Made by a program: the position numbers and the translations under genes. Below, piece after piece: positions 29,963 to 37,699 of a stretch of DNA of 39,667 nucleotides. The DNA is from JAOPZW01 sp963803375 (GTDB lineage Bacteria; Actinomycetota; Thermoleophilia; Solirubrobacterales; Solirubrobacteraceae): NCBI GenBank assembly GCA_963803375.1, contig CAWDMB010000017.1, positions 1 through 39,667 on the forward strand, given 5' to 3'. Within the stretch, counting starts at the first letter, position 1; every line of letters starts with the position of its first letter. The notes under the pieces are model-generated. The model had not been told where the DNA came from, did no database searches, and saw nothing but the letters and a program-made list of their open reading frames with translations.

Positions 29963-31996
29963 TCATCCGCCCACCGCCACCGCCCGCGCCGGGCGCCGGT
30001 CGCGGTACGCGTCGTGCCCGAGGTCGGCGAGCCAGCCGCGCAGGATCCGGTGCAGCCGCTCGGCCCCGACGACCGGCTCCTCGGGCCAGCGCCAGTCCGC
30101 GGGCGCGAGCACGAACGGGTGGGCCTGGCCGCCGCCGAGGCCGCCGTGGGAGCCGACGAGCTCCTCGAAGGCCGCGACCTCCTCGGTCTCCGGCCACCAC
30201 GCCGAGTTGACGAGAACGTCGGGGCAGTGGGCGAAGCCGTCGGTGCGGCGCACGTGCGCCGCCGCCGTCGGACCGAACGGCGCCAGCGGGTCGTCGCCGT
30301 CGACGCGGCCGTCGGCAAGGCGATGCCCGCCGCGCGCCCCGAGGACGACGGCGCCGTCGCGCTCGGAGCGCACGAGGACGAAGCCGATGCCCGGGTGCGC
30401 GCGCAGCGCGTCGAGGAGCTGCGGGTAGCGCTCGTCGAGCTGCTCGCGGGTCACGCGCCCGGGCAGGCGCGGGAACGAGATCAGGCCGAGGCACCCGGAG
30501 GCCATGACGCTGATCTCGGGCCGCTCGTCGCCCGCGGCGGCGGCCGGCTCGAGCTCGCCGCGCTCGTGCGTCGTCCGCGCCAGCGTGCGCCCGGCGGCGG
30601 TGTCGGCCTGCGAGGCCTCGGTCACGGCGGCGCGCAGGCGCCCGAGCGCCTCGTCCTCGCCCGAGGCCTCCGCCGCCACCTCGTCCGTGCCGCACGCGCG
30701 CGCGACGAGCCCCTCGAGGGTCACACCGTAGCGCTGGAGGAACGTCGCGCCCTGGCTCTGGCCGTGGTCGGAGAGCACGACGATCTCGTAATGCCGGCCG
30801 GCGCGGGCCGCGGCGGCGGCGATGCGCTCGATCTCGCGGTCGACGAGCCGCAGGACGGCGAGCGTGTCCGGGCGCTCGACGCCCGAGTGGTGGGCGACCT
30901 CGTCGTAGGCCAGGAAGGTCGTGTAGAGCACCGGTCGCCCGGCGCGGACGTCGCCGAGGACCGCGGCGACCTGCAGGTCGCGCTGCACAACGACCGCCCA
31001 CGCGCGCACGAGCGCGTACTTCAGCCCCCGGCGGATCCGCGGCTGGACGTCGCGCCGGCGCTGCTCGGCGCCCGCGCGCAGCTCATGGGCGACGTCGGCC
31101 AGCGAGAGCAGCAGCGTGCGCGCGACGTTGTAGGGGCTCGCGAAGTACGTGAAGTAGTCGCGCCCGATGCGCCCGCGACGGACGTCGAGCACCGTGCTCA
31201 TGGTCAACAGCGAGTGCGGCGCGTCGCCCGAGAGGATGTTCGCCCGGCTCGCGCCGTCCTCGAAGAGCAGCCCGCGCCCGTCGGAGATGCGCCGCTCGAG
31301 CTCGGCGGCGTCGCGCGGGTGGTTGGTGACGATCGGCGCGTCGCGGTCCTTCTCCCACCAGCGGAACGCGGGCATGTCGTCGTTGCTGCCGTGCAGCAGC
31401 CCGGCCTGGCAGGCGCCCGTCTGGGAGGACAGGTCGGTCTCCCAGACGTCGAGGTGGTGTGTGCCCTCCCGCACCCAGCGCGCGAGCGTGGGCGCGTTGC
31501 CGTCGCGCAGCGCGCGGCGCAGGACCTCGTGGGCGAGGCCGTCGATCTCGAGGAAGAGCACGCCCGGCACGTCGCCCCCGCCCTCGGCGGTCGCGAGCGC
31601 GGCGCGCCGGGTGCGGTGGCGGTCGACGCGCGCGTCGTCGTCGATCGACAGGACGGCGTCGGCCAGCGTCCGGACAGCCGTCAGCCCGAGGACGACGACA
31701 ACCGCTTCGAAGAGCCCGTCGATCGTGAGGCCAGGGAGGATCGCGGCCACGAGCAGGAGCACGGCGCCGTTGAGCGCGAGCGCGCCGAGCCCCAGAGTCA
31801 GGACCGTGAGCGGCAGCGCGAGCCGGATGAGCAGTGGCCATAGCAGCGTGTTGAGCGCGAAGACCAAGGCGACGGCCGCGATCGCCGTCCCGGCGTCGCG
31901 GACGTGCAGCCCGGGCAGGATCCCCGCCAGCGCCAGCAGCGCGGCCGCGGTGACGACGCCGTCGACGACGAGCCGCAGCGCCAGGCGCCGCTTCAC
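29963..31996 (-). CDS. Holin-like membrane domain/phosphodiesterase fusion
   Basis: This 677-residue protein has an N-terminal four-helix membrane region (residues about 8-120), like the phage-holin-4/YvlD family, with GILPGLHVRD and AILPGLTIDG repeats. It continues into an alkaline-phosphatase-superfamily nucleotide pyrophosphatase/phosphodiesterase. Metal ligands are suggested by FLEIDGLAHE near 150 and VVLSDHGQSQG near 410, and the nucleophile region by WETDLSSQTGACQAG near 185. The catalytic part should face one membrane side and cleave phosphodiesters, for example of lipid or teichoic-type polymers; this is inference. GTG 31996 overlaps the YihY stop (GTGA), so the two are made together. 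Confidence 0.8.
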   Translation of the reverse strand: MKRRLALRLVVDGVVTAAALLALAGILPGLHVRDAGTAIAAVALVFALNTLLWPLLIRLALPLTVLTLGLGALALNGAVLLLVAAILPGLTIDGLFEAVVVVLGLTAVRTLADAVLSIDDDARVDRHRTRRAALATAEGGGDVPGVLFLEIDGLAHEVLRRALRDGNAPTLARWVREGTHHLDVWETDLSSQTGACQAGLLHGSNDDMPAFRWWEKDRDAPIVTNHPRDAAELERRISDGRGLLFEDGASRANILSGDAPHSLLTMSTVLDVRRGRIGRDYFTYFASPYNVARTLLLSLADVAHELRAGAEQRRRDVQPRIRRGLKYALVRAWAVVVQRDLQVAAVLGDVRAGRPVLYTTFLAYDEVAHHSGVERPDTLAVLRLVDREIERIAAAAARAGRHYEIVVLSDHGQSQGATFLQRYGVTLEGLVARACGTDEVAAEASGEDEALGRLRAAVTEASQADTAAGRTLARTTHERGELEPAAAAGDERPEISVMASGCLGLISFPRLPGRVTREQLDERYPQLLDALRAHPGIGFVLVRSERDGAVVLGARGGHRLADGRVDGDDPLAPFGPTAAAHVRRTDGFAHCPDVLVNSAWWPETEEVAAFEELVGSHGGLGGGQAHPFVLAPADWRWPEEPVVGAERLHRILRGWLADLGHDAYRDRRPARAVAVGG

Positions 31997-32796
31997 GGCG
32001 CCCGCCAGGCTCGCTCGGAGACGACGGCGCCCGCGGCCGCCGACGCGACGAGCACGAAGCCCGCGGCGACGAGCCAGCTCAGCATCGCGAACGCGACCCC
32101 GATGACCCCGTAGCGCTCTGCCGACTCCGACACGGTGTGGGGCATCCAGATCACCGTGGTCACGCTGAGGGCGGACATGGCCGCGGCGGTGATGAGGCCC
32201 GTGGGCAGTACCCGCCGCCAGTCCAGCCGCCGCCCCAGCAGGATGAACGGCGTGACCGTCCACAGCGTCGCGGCGAAGGCGAGCTCGAGCACGGTCGCCA
32301 GCAGCCCGCCGAAGATCGCGTCGATGACCTCGCGGACGCTCACGAACGCCGGGATCAGCGCCAGCCACAGCACGGTCGAGGGCGTGCCGCGCACGCCGCC
32401 CAAGGGTGGCAGCCGGAACGCGAGCTCGAAGAGCCGCTGCAGCGCGCGCGCGAACGAGAGGGTGCTGACGATGACGAGCAGGACGCCCAGGACGCTGAAG
32501 GTCTGCTGCACGTCGCCCGGCGACGCGAGCGCCTGGCTCACGCTGTCGGCGGCCGATCCCTTGAGGTCGAAGCGGTCGATGACCTGGTCGGCGAAGTCCT
32601 TGCCGTCGATCGTCGGGACGACCGCGTCATAGACGATCAGGAGCGGGATCAGCGCGGTGAAGGCCCGGCCGGCGAGCGCGACGCTGCGGTCGACGAGCTG
32701 GACGGCCACGAGGCGCTCGAGCCAGGCGCCCCCGAGCCGCAGTGGCCCGGCCGGCAGGCGGGCGAGCATGTCGCTGGCGCGGGACCTCGCCGCCAT
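31993..32796 (-). CDS. YihY/BrkB-family membrane protein
   Basis: This 267-residue protein has about six membrane helices (residues 45-260). The YihY-type arrangement is visible in AFTALIPLLIVYDAVVPT near 48-65, FSRALQRLFELAF-like text near 132-145 and the C-terminal pair ending in VLVASAAAGAVVSERAW. The family was once called ribonuclease BN; it is now regarded as membrane proteins, possibly flippases or transporters. It is the first gene of a two-gene unit with the holin/phosphodiesterase fusion. ATG 32796 follows a TAGGCT hexamer by seven bases. Confidence 0.78.
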   Translation of the reverse strand: MAARSRASDMLARLPAGPLRLGGAWLERLVAVQLVDRSVALAGRAFTALIPLLIVYDAVVPTIDGKDFADQVIDRFDLKGSAADSVSQALASPGDVQQTFSVLGVLLVIVSTLSFARALQRLFELAFRLPPLGGVRGTPSTVLWLALIPAFVSVREVIDAIFGGLLATVLELAFAATLWTVTPFILLGRRLDWRRVLPTGLITAAAMSALSVTTVIWMPHTVSESAERYGVIGVAFAMLSWLVAAGFVLVASAAAGAVVSERAWRAP

Positions 32797-32803
32797 GGGC
32801 GCC

Positions 32804-32809
32804 AGCCTA
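32804..32809 (-). promoter_or_regulatory. -10 hexamer for YihY/phosphodiesterase operon
   Basis: Minus-strand TAGGCT, in the context GGACTAGGCT, ends seven bases before ATG 32796. Confidence 0.4.
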
Positions 32810-32846
32810 GTCCCGAGAGCTCGTCGGCGCCCGCGGGTCCACACGA

Positions 32847-33281
32847 TCATGGGCCGCCGCTCGGCTTACCGCGCGCCGCCGCGCTTGCCTCGCCGCTGCT
32901 CTGCTCGCGGGGCGGCGCGGCGCGCCATCGCGCTCGCCACTCCGGCGCCTCCCAGCTCCCCGCGCCGTATACCGTCTCGTGCGCGACCTTCTCCCCGCGG
33001 AACTCCAGGACGGTGACGCCGAAGTTCCACGGTCCCTCGTCGTAGCGGCTCAGGACCTCGGCGACCCAGAGGTCGTCGCGTCCCCGTAATCGCCTGAGCT
33101 GGAACTCGACCCTCGCCGGATACATCTTCCGCCACTGCTTGAAGTTCTCGACGCCCTCGAATCGCTCGCCGGACTGCGGGAACTCGAGGACGGCGTCCTC
33201 GTGGTAGATCTCGTGCGCGACGTCGCGGTCGGATGCGTACAGATACTGCTCCACCACCGCGAGAGCGGTCTCCTGATCCAT
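32847..33281 (-). CDS. NTF2/SnoaL-like protein
   Basis: This 144-residue protein is a single NTF2-like (SnoaL-like) cone-shaped domain. The opening helix ALAVVEQYLYASDRDVAHEI, then YHEDAVLEFPQSGERFEGVE near 25-44, and the long strands LWVAEVLSRYDEG and FGVTVLEFRGEKVAHETVYG near 70-105 fit the fold. The last 30 residues are a disordered Arg/Ala/Gly tail. GAGGAG ten bases before the ATG supports the start. Members are enzymes or binding proteins for small hydrophobic ligands; nothing here tells which. Confidence 0.75.
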   Translation of the reverse strand: MDQETALAVVEQYLYASDRDVAHEIYHEDAVLEFPQSGERFEGVENFKQWRKMYPARVEFQLRRLRGRDDLWVAEVLSRYDEGPWNFGVTVLEFRGEKVAHETVYGAGSWEAPEWRARWRAAPPREQSSGEASAAARGKPSGGP

Positions 33282-33383
33282 GGTGCCAATGCTCCTCGAT
33301 GTCGAGACCCGCGTCGACCCTGGCGCATGGGCCACGCACTCGCTGCCCCCGCAGCGAGCTGACGCATGGTCCCGCGGCGCCGC

Positions 33384-34145
33384 CTACCCGTCGTCGAGCC
33401 CGACGCGGTCGCCCGGCGCCAGCACCGCCACCCGGACCTCCGGGGCGAGCTCGGCCGCGCGGGCGGCGAACGCCGGCCCGGGCGTCGCGAGCAGGTGCCC
33501 GTACCGCCCGCGCAGCCCGATCGGCAGGAACGTCCCCCAGTGGATCGGGATCGCCAGCCGTGGGCGCAGCAGGGTCAGCGCCTCCGCCGCCTGCGCGGGG
33601 TCCATGTGCCCCTCGCCGAGCGAGGGCCCGTAGCCCCACACGGGCAGCAGGGCGGCGTCGAGGGGGCCGGGGAGATCCGCCATGCCCGCGAACAGCGACG
33701 TGTCGCCTGCGAAGTACACGCGCCGGGCGCCCCGTTGGACGACGTACCCGAGCGGGGGCGCGCCGGCCTCCACCGGCGACCGGCGCGGGTCGTGCTCGGC
33801 GGCGACCGCGTGCACCCGCAGGCCGGGCTCGAGCTCGACGACCTCGCCCTCGGCGACCTCGCGGACATCGCGGCGGCCGGCGCGGGCCAGGACCCCGGCG
33901 GCGCCGCGCGGGGCGACCACGGGCACGCCGGGCTCGAGCGCGCGCAGCGACGCGAGGTCGAGATGGTCGCGGTGCAGGTGCGAGATCAGGACGGCGTCGA
34001 GCGCGGGCGGCGTCGCCGGCGCTGGCGCGTGGCGGCGCAGGTGCGCGAGGTGCCCACGCAGGACGGGGTCGGTGAGCGTGCGGGCGCCGCCGACCTCGAT
34101 GAGCGCCGTGGCGTGGCCCAGCCAGGTGACGCCGTCGGCCGTCAC
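33384..34145 (-). CDS. MBL-fold metallohydrolase (UlaG-like)
   Basis: This 253-residue hydrolase has the metal-binding motif ISHLHRDHLD near residues 53-62 (HXHXDH), AEHDPRRS near 112-119, FAGDTSLFAGM near 143-153 and IPIHWGTFLP near 198-207, where the last histidine completes the site. The N-terminal WLGHATALIEVGG is typical of the UlaG/L-ascorbate-6-phosphate-lactonase-like branch, which includes phosphodiesterases and lactonases. GTG 34145 puts this at residue 7. It starts 13 bases after the ArsR-type gene, so the two are probably one transcript and the regulator may control the hydrolase. Confidence 0.8.
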   Translation of the reverse strand: MTADGVTWLGHATALIEVGGARTLTDPVLRGHLAHLRRHAPAPATPPALDAVLISHLHRDHLDLASLRALEPGVPVVAPRGAAGVLARAGRRDVREVAEGEVVELEPGLRVHAVAAEHDPRRSPVEAGAPPLGYVVQRGARRVYFAGDTSLFAGMADLPGPLDAALLPVWGYGPSLGEGHMDPAQAAEALTLLRPRLAIPIHWGTFLPIGLRGRYGHLLATPGPAFAARAAELAPEVRVAVLAPGDRVGLDDG

Positions 34146-34158
34146 CGCGCGTTGACCG

Positions 34159-34458
34159 CTAGGAGCGCAGGACGGCGTCCAGGAGCCCCGGGAAGCGGGC
34201 GTCGAGGTCCTCGCGGCGCAGCGAGACAAAGCGCTGCGTCCCCCGCGGCGTCGTACGCGTGACGCCGGCCTCGCGCAGCACGCGGAGGTGGTGAGAGAGC
34301 GTCGACTTCGAGACCGCGGCCGGCAGCGCGCCGCAGGTCTGCTCGATGGTCGCGTCGAGCCGGCGCACGATGTCGAGCCGGACCGGGTCGCTCAGCGCGT
34401 GCAGCACCTCGTGGAGCTCGAGCTGCGCGGTCCCCGGCTCGTCGAGCGCGGTCGTCAT
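34159..34458 (-). CDS. ArsR-family regulator
   Basis: This 99-residue winged-helix repressor has the ArsR features LHALSDPVRLDIVRRLDA (residues about 18-35), the recognition helix SKSTLSHHLRVLREAGV (about 50-66) and a wing TRTTPRGTQRFVSLRRED. It has one cysteine (EQTCGALP), so a standard metal site of two or more cysteines is absent; the sensed signal may be redox or a small molecule. The second ATG was chosen because the first (34467) lies inside the TACAAT hexamer, which sits seven bases before 34458. Three half-sites upstream suggest autoregulation and control of the divergent gene, now truncated. Confidence 0.8.
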   Translation of the reverse strand: MTTALDEPGTAQLELHEVLHALSDPVRLDIVRRLDATIEQTCGALPAAVSKSTLSHHLRVLREAGVTRTTPRGTQRFVSLRREDLDARFPGLLDAVLRS

Positions 34459-34465
34459 GGCCTCC

Positions 34466-34471
34466 ATTGTA
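34466..34471 (-). promoter_or_regulatory. -10 hexamer for arsR-type gene
   Basis: Minus-strand TACAAT, one base from consensus, ends seven bases before ATG 34458. Confidence 0.5.
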
Positions 34472-34480
34472 CGACAGAGA

Positions 34481-34516
34481 TCGAACGACTGCTACGATGT
34501 TCGACGAACTTCGAAC
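34481..34516. promoter_or_regulatory. Triple TCGAAC/GTTCGA sites, candidate ArsR operator
   Basis: Half-sites lie at 34481-34486 (TCGAAC), 34499-34504 (GTTCGA, within the 11-bp palindrome GTTCGACGAAC) and 34511-34516 (TCGAAC). They fill the divergent gap between the arsR-type gene and the GTG at 34528, where an ArsR repressor would cover both promoters. Confidence 0.5.
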
Positions 34517-34527
34517 CGGAGGTCTCC

Positions 34528-34665
34528 GTGCCGCCCGTCCCTCCCGCTCCGCCGACCCGCGCCGCGCCGTTCCGCCGTCTCGTCGTCTTCACCTCGCTCG
34601 CGCCGATCGCGGTGGGAGAGGTCGTCGGCGCCGGGCAACGAAACGCGTCCAGGCCAGGGCACTAG
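34528..34665 (+). pseudogene. Truncated membrane-protein start next to IS1380
   Basis: GGAGG five bases before GTG 34528 is an excellent ribosome-binding site. The frame reads VPPVPPAPPTRAAPFRRLVV then FTSLAPIAVGEVVGAG, the cytosolic tail and first hydrophobic helix of a membrane protein (a permease would be usual beside an arsR gene). It loses sense after about residue 36 and stops at the TAG that is part of the CTAG flanking the IS. The rest is not found beyond the insertion cluster, so the truncation is older or came with a deletion. Confidence 0.55.
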
Positions 34666-36350
34666 CCCGGATCATGCAGTAGGCGCACGAGGGTGATGGA
34701 CCTGCCGCGTCTGGGTGTGAGTGGTGACGGTGAGGCCGCGTTCGGGGTCGTGGCGGCGGTGTGGGCGGTCTCGCGGAGGCGGCGTGGGCTGCGCGGGCTC
34801 GTCTTTGGGCAGCGGTGATTGCGGCGGTGGCCGGGAGCGGCTGGTTGATGGTGTGGTCGGCTGCTGGCGGCGGTCAGGCGGTGGCCGCGGGCAGCTGTTT
34901 GAGCTTCTGGAAGGCGGCGAGCAGCTGCCCACCCCATGGCCAGTCGTGCTGGAGGCGCAGCTTGGCGCGGCGGCCGTGGAACGCGAGTCGTGCGGCGACG
35001 TGCAGCAGCCGGTAGCGAAGCCGCTTGGGCTCGGCCTTGGCGAGCTCGCCGTCGAGCAGCAGCGCCTGGGTCCAGACGATCAGGTCGTGCGCGAGCATGA
35101 CGATCTCCAGCCACACCTCGTTGAGCGCGAACGCCTTGAACGGGAACTTCTGAAGGCCGGTGTCCTTGTCGTCGCGGATGCGGTCCTCGACGCGGGCGCG
35201 CCGGCGGTGGCGGCACTCGATGATCGCGATATTCTCGTCGCGCTGGTCGGTGAGGATCGTCTGGAAGCGGTAGCCGTCGTGGTCGGTGAAACTGAGCTGG
35301 GCGCCGGGGTGCGGGCGCTCACGCCGGACGATCAGCCGTGTTCCCTCGGGCCAGGAGCTCAGCTCGACGCGGTCGGTGATCTCGGCGACCTCGCCGTTCT
35401 CGCGCTCGCTGGCGTCCTGATCAAGCGCCGGAACCCAGGCTTCATCGGGGATCTCGAGGATCGCGTCGCGGATCGGCGCGCTCAGCTCGTAGCCGACCGA
35501 GAAGCGCAGGTCCGCCTCGCGGCAGTAGTCGATCAGCCCGTGCGTCGCGCCGGCCGAATCGGCGCGCACGAGAATCTCGATCTGCTCGATGGAGGCGACG
35601 GGGATCTGCTCGAGCGCCCGGTCAAGCACCGTGATGTGGTCGGCGGCGGTGTTCGCGCCGGCGTTCCCCGGCCGCAGCAGACCGGCGAGCGCCTCGCGTG
35701 TCTCATCGGCGTAGGCCTGCAGCGGGTGGAATCCGTAGCCGCCCTTGTAGTTCCCAGCCGCCTGCTCCTTCTCGGAGTGCGCGGTGATCAACGTCGCGTC
35801 GACATCGATCGTCAACCGCTCGGGGACGCCATGCAGCTCCCAGAACCGCTCGCGCGCCCGCGCGTGCGCGGCGCGCAGCGCGTCCACCAGCGCCGGGTCG
35901 GCAGCGACCCGGTCGATCACCCGGAACGCGGTCGAGTCCGACGCGACCGGTGCGAATAGCGCCTCCTGATCACGCACCGCGCCGAGATCGGACACGCACT
36001 CACCACCGTTGGCGAGCATCACCGCCAGATCACGGATCACGCGGCCGGGATCATGCCCGCGACGGCGCTGCTTGATCGCGGCCAGCCGACCCGACAGCGC
36101 GTTCGTGAGCCCCAGCTTGTCCGCGACCCGCGCCGGCAGCGCGGTCCCCGCGTGCGACACCAAGCCCGCTCCGTCCGCCGTGACTTCTACGGTTACCGGG
36201 CGTCCATCACGCATCACCTTCAAGGTGAACCTCCAAGCTCGGGGACCAAGGACCTTCAGCAAGCCCAAGGATCCCCGCTCAACCGGACGTTTCCGCGCCC
36301 CCGCCCGCCGGGGGCGCGGCCATTACCGGGCCGCTATTGCACGCTCGGGG
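34666..36350 (-). mobile_element. IS1380-family insertion sequence, complete
   Basis: This 1685-bp element has imperfect terminal inverted repeats CCCGGATCATGCAGTAG (34666-34682) and, at the other end reversed, CCCCGAGCGTGCAATAG (36334-36350), 13 of 17 identical. It is flanked by the direct repeat CTAG (34662-34665 and 36351-36354), the 4-bp duplication size known for IS1380. One transposase gene fills most of it. About 190 bases at the transposase 3' side (34683-34873) are noncoding. Confidence 0.85.
34874..36214 (-). CDS. IS1380-family transposase
   Basis: This 446-residue DDE transposase carries the family text DSTAFRVIDRVAADP near residue 112, the first catalytic aspartate region LTIDVDATLITAHSEKEQAAG near 152-172, LVRADSAGATHGL near 227-239 and a late acidic segment in NEVWLEIVMLAHDLIVW near 388-404. 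Length is normal and no internal stop or shift was seen, so it is probably active. ATG 36214 was chosen; an upstream TTG (36268) would extend it by 18 residues. Confidence 0.88.
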   Translation of the reverse strand: MRDGRPVTVEVTADGAGLVSHAGTALPARVADKLGLTNALSGRLAAIKQRRRGHDPGRVIRDLAVMLANGGECVSDLGAVRDQEALFAPVASDSTAFRVIDRVAADPALVDALRAAHARARERFWELHGVPERLTIDVDATLITAHSEKEQAAGNYKGGYGFHPLQAYADETREALAGLLRPGNAGANTAADHITVLDRALEQIPVASIEQIEILVRADSAGATHGLIDYCREADLRFSVGYELSAPIRDAILEIPDEAWVPALDQDASERENGEVAEITDRVELSSWPEGTRLIVRRERPHPGAQLSFTDHDGYRFQTILTDQRDENIAIIECRHRRRARVEDRIRDDKDTGLQKFPFKAFALNEVWLEIVMLAHDLIVWTQALLLDGELAKAEPKRLRYRLLHVAARLAFHGRRAKLRLQHDWPWGGQLLAAFQKLKQLPAATA

Positions 36351-36354
36351 CTAG

Positions 36355-37328
36355 AGGCTTGATGTGGGTTCATCGTCCGTCGTAGGCGGCGAGGGCGCGT
36401 GGCGGGCGGCCGGTGAGGATGTTGATGAGCATTCCGAGGGTGAGGGCGAGCAGGCGTTGTGCGATGCGTTGGACCAGTCCGGTGAGGGTCTTGGCGAGGT
36501 GCTGGTCGAGGCGCATCTGGCCCTTGAGGTTGCTGAAGACCGACTCGGCGACCAGGCGGATGCGGGCCTTGGCGATTTCCATCGGTGGTCGCTGACCGAG
36601 CTTGTGCTTGGTGGGCGTGATCAGCGTGACGTCGATCAGGCTCATCGTGCGCTGGTACTCGGCGCCCCAGAAGCCACCGTCGCCGAACAGCAGGCTGTCG
36701 GGGTGCCCGCAGGCCAGTTCCCAGGCGGACTCGCGTTCCTGTCCGGTCTTCGGTCCGACGAGGTCATAGCCGACCGGGGTGCCCTTCCAGTCGGCGATGA
36801 GGACCAGGCGCATGCCCCACACGAACAGGCTCTTGGACGGGCAATACCCGTAGCTGGCGTGCCCGGCGAACTCGCTCTTGGAGGCGCAGCCGGGGTAGTT
36901 GGCGCACTGAATCAGCGTCCCGTCGACGAGCCGGATCTGGCCGTCGGCGATCAGCTGCGCGACCTGCAGCTGCACGGTGGCGATCCACGGCGCCAGGCGC
37001 CGCAGCCGGCGGTTGTACTGGCTCTGGTCGGGCAGGTGCGGAAACCAACCGGGCAGCAGCCGCTCGATCATGCCCAGGAACTGGCGATCCGAGCAGACGC
37101 CGGTCGCTGCTTGCGCGGCGGCGAGCGCGATCAGCTCATCGTCGGTGATCAGGCCCGCAGGGCCCGAGCGAGGGATCCGAACCGACGCGGCGAACACGTA
37201 GGCTGCGATAACGAGGGTCTCCAGACAAGCGGTCATCTCGTGCTCCAATCACGAGCTGGCAGGGCTGGAGGCCCTCTTCTTTATGTCAACGCCGCCACCT
37301 GCCCCGCGACCCAACCCACATCAAGCCT
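36355..37328 (-). mobile_element. IS982-family insertion sequence, complete
   Basis: This 974-bp element has perfect 16-bp terminal inverted repeats, AGGCTTGATGTGGGTT (36355-36370) and its reverse complement (37313-37328). Including the CTAG on each side, the match is 20 bp. The left repeat touches the transposase stop. It directly follows the IS1380 element without any host sequence between. Confidence 0.82.
36370..37236 (-). CDS. IS982-family transposase
   Basis: This 288-residue transposase has the IS982 pattern: DDELIALAAAQAATGVCSDR near residues 33-52, LPDQSQYNRRLRRL near 70-83, the catalytic strand RLVDGTLIQC near 102-111, LLFGDGGFWGAEY near 180-192 and RIRLVAESVFSNLKGQ near 226-241 with the final glutamate. 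GGAG six bases before ATG 37236 supports the start. It is intact and likely functional. Confidence 0.85.
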   Translation of the reverse strand: MTACLETLVIAAYVFAASVRIPRSGPAGLITDDELIALAAAQAATGVCSDRQFLGMIERLLPGWFPHLPDQSQYNRRLRRLAPWIATVQLQVAQLIADGQIRLVDGTLIQCANYPGCASKSEFAGHASYGYCPSKSLFVWGMRLVLIADWKGTPVGYDLVGPKTGQERESAWELACGHPDSLLFGDGGFWGAEYQRTMSLIDVTLITPTKHKLGQRPPMEIAKARIRLVAESVFSNLKGQMRLDQHLAKTLTGLVQRIAQRLLALTLGMLINILTGRPPRALAAYDGR

Positions 37329-37332
37329 CTAG

Positions 37333-37492
37333 TGGGTCTTCTCGTGACGTTGGGCCGGAAACGGCGAGGCGCCGGCGCCGACTGGCGAGGACGCAGGGAG
37401 CGAGCAATGGTGGAGCCATTGCCGCGACCGAGGACAAAGCCAGGCGGTGATCGGCGTCCGCCGTTTGCGGTCAAACGTTGCGAGAAGGCCCA
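37333..37492. mobile_element. 160-bp palindromic MITE-like element
   Basis: The ends (37333-37366 and 37459-37492) form an inverted repeat of 34 bp with 28 matches, starting TGGG(T/C)CTTCTCG. A central hairpin GCAATGG-TGGAG-CCATTGC lies at about 37407-37425. CTAG flanks both sides. It has no coding frame of its own. This is the form of a miniature inverted-repeat element; its parent IS is not in the window, though the GGGTCTTC-type end vaguely recalls ISL3-family ends. Confidence 0.7.
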
Positions 37493-37496
37493 CTAG

Positions 37497-37699
37497 TCGA
37501 GGGCGAGCTCGGCCCGGCGTGGCCGCCGGACGATCACGGCGCAAACCCGCACGGCTCGGGCCGCGGCCGGCGGGATCACCGACGCCCACGAGGCTCGGGC
37601 CGACCGGAACGACCCTCCGCCGCCGGGGCTACGCTGCCAGTCGGGCCGGCGTCAAACGGTGCGCTGCCCGCCCCCGCACCGCGATCGCGAGGAGTCGAG
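37497..37699. other. Gap between MITE and phasin-like gene
   Basis: About 200 bases of GC-rich sequence, presumably including the promoter of the next operon. I see no -10 with good spacing, no IS end and no continuation of the truncated membrane-protein gene from the other side of the insertions. Confidence 0.2.

Larger units (their letters stand above)
34662..37496. repeat. Four CTAG boundaries of three stacked elements
   Basis: CTAG occurs at 34662-34665, 36351-36354, 37329-37332 and 37493-37496, exactly at the junctions of the IS1380 element, the IS982 element and the 160-bp palindromic element. Each element is therefore bracketed by CTAG direct repeats, and neighbours share a copy. Confidence 0.75.

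Noticed and set aside
36214..37333. IS1380 and IS982 as a single composite transposon carrying cargo
   Set aside because: There is no cargo between them and their terminal repeats differ; each has its own complete ends.
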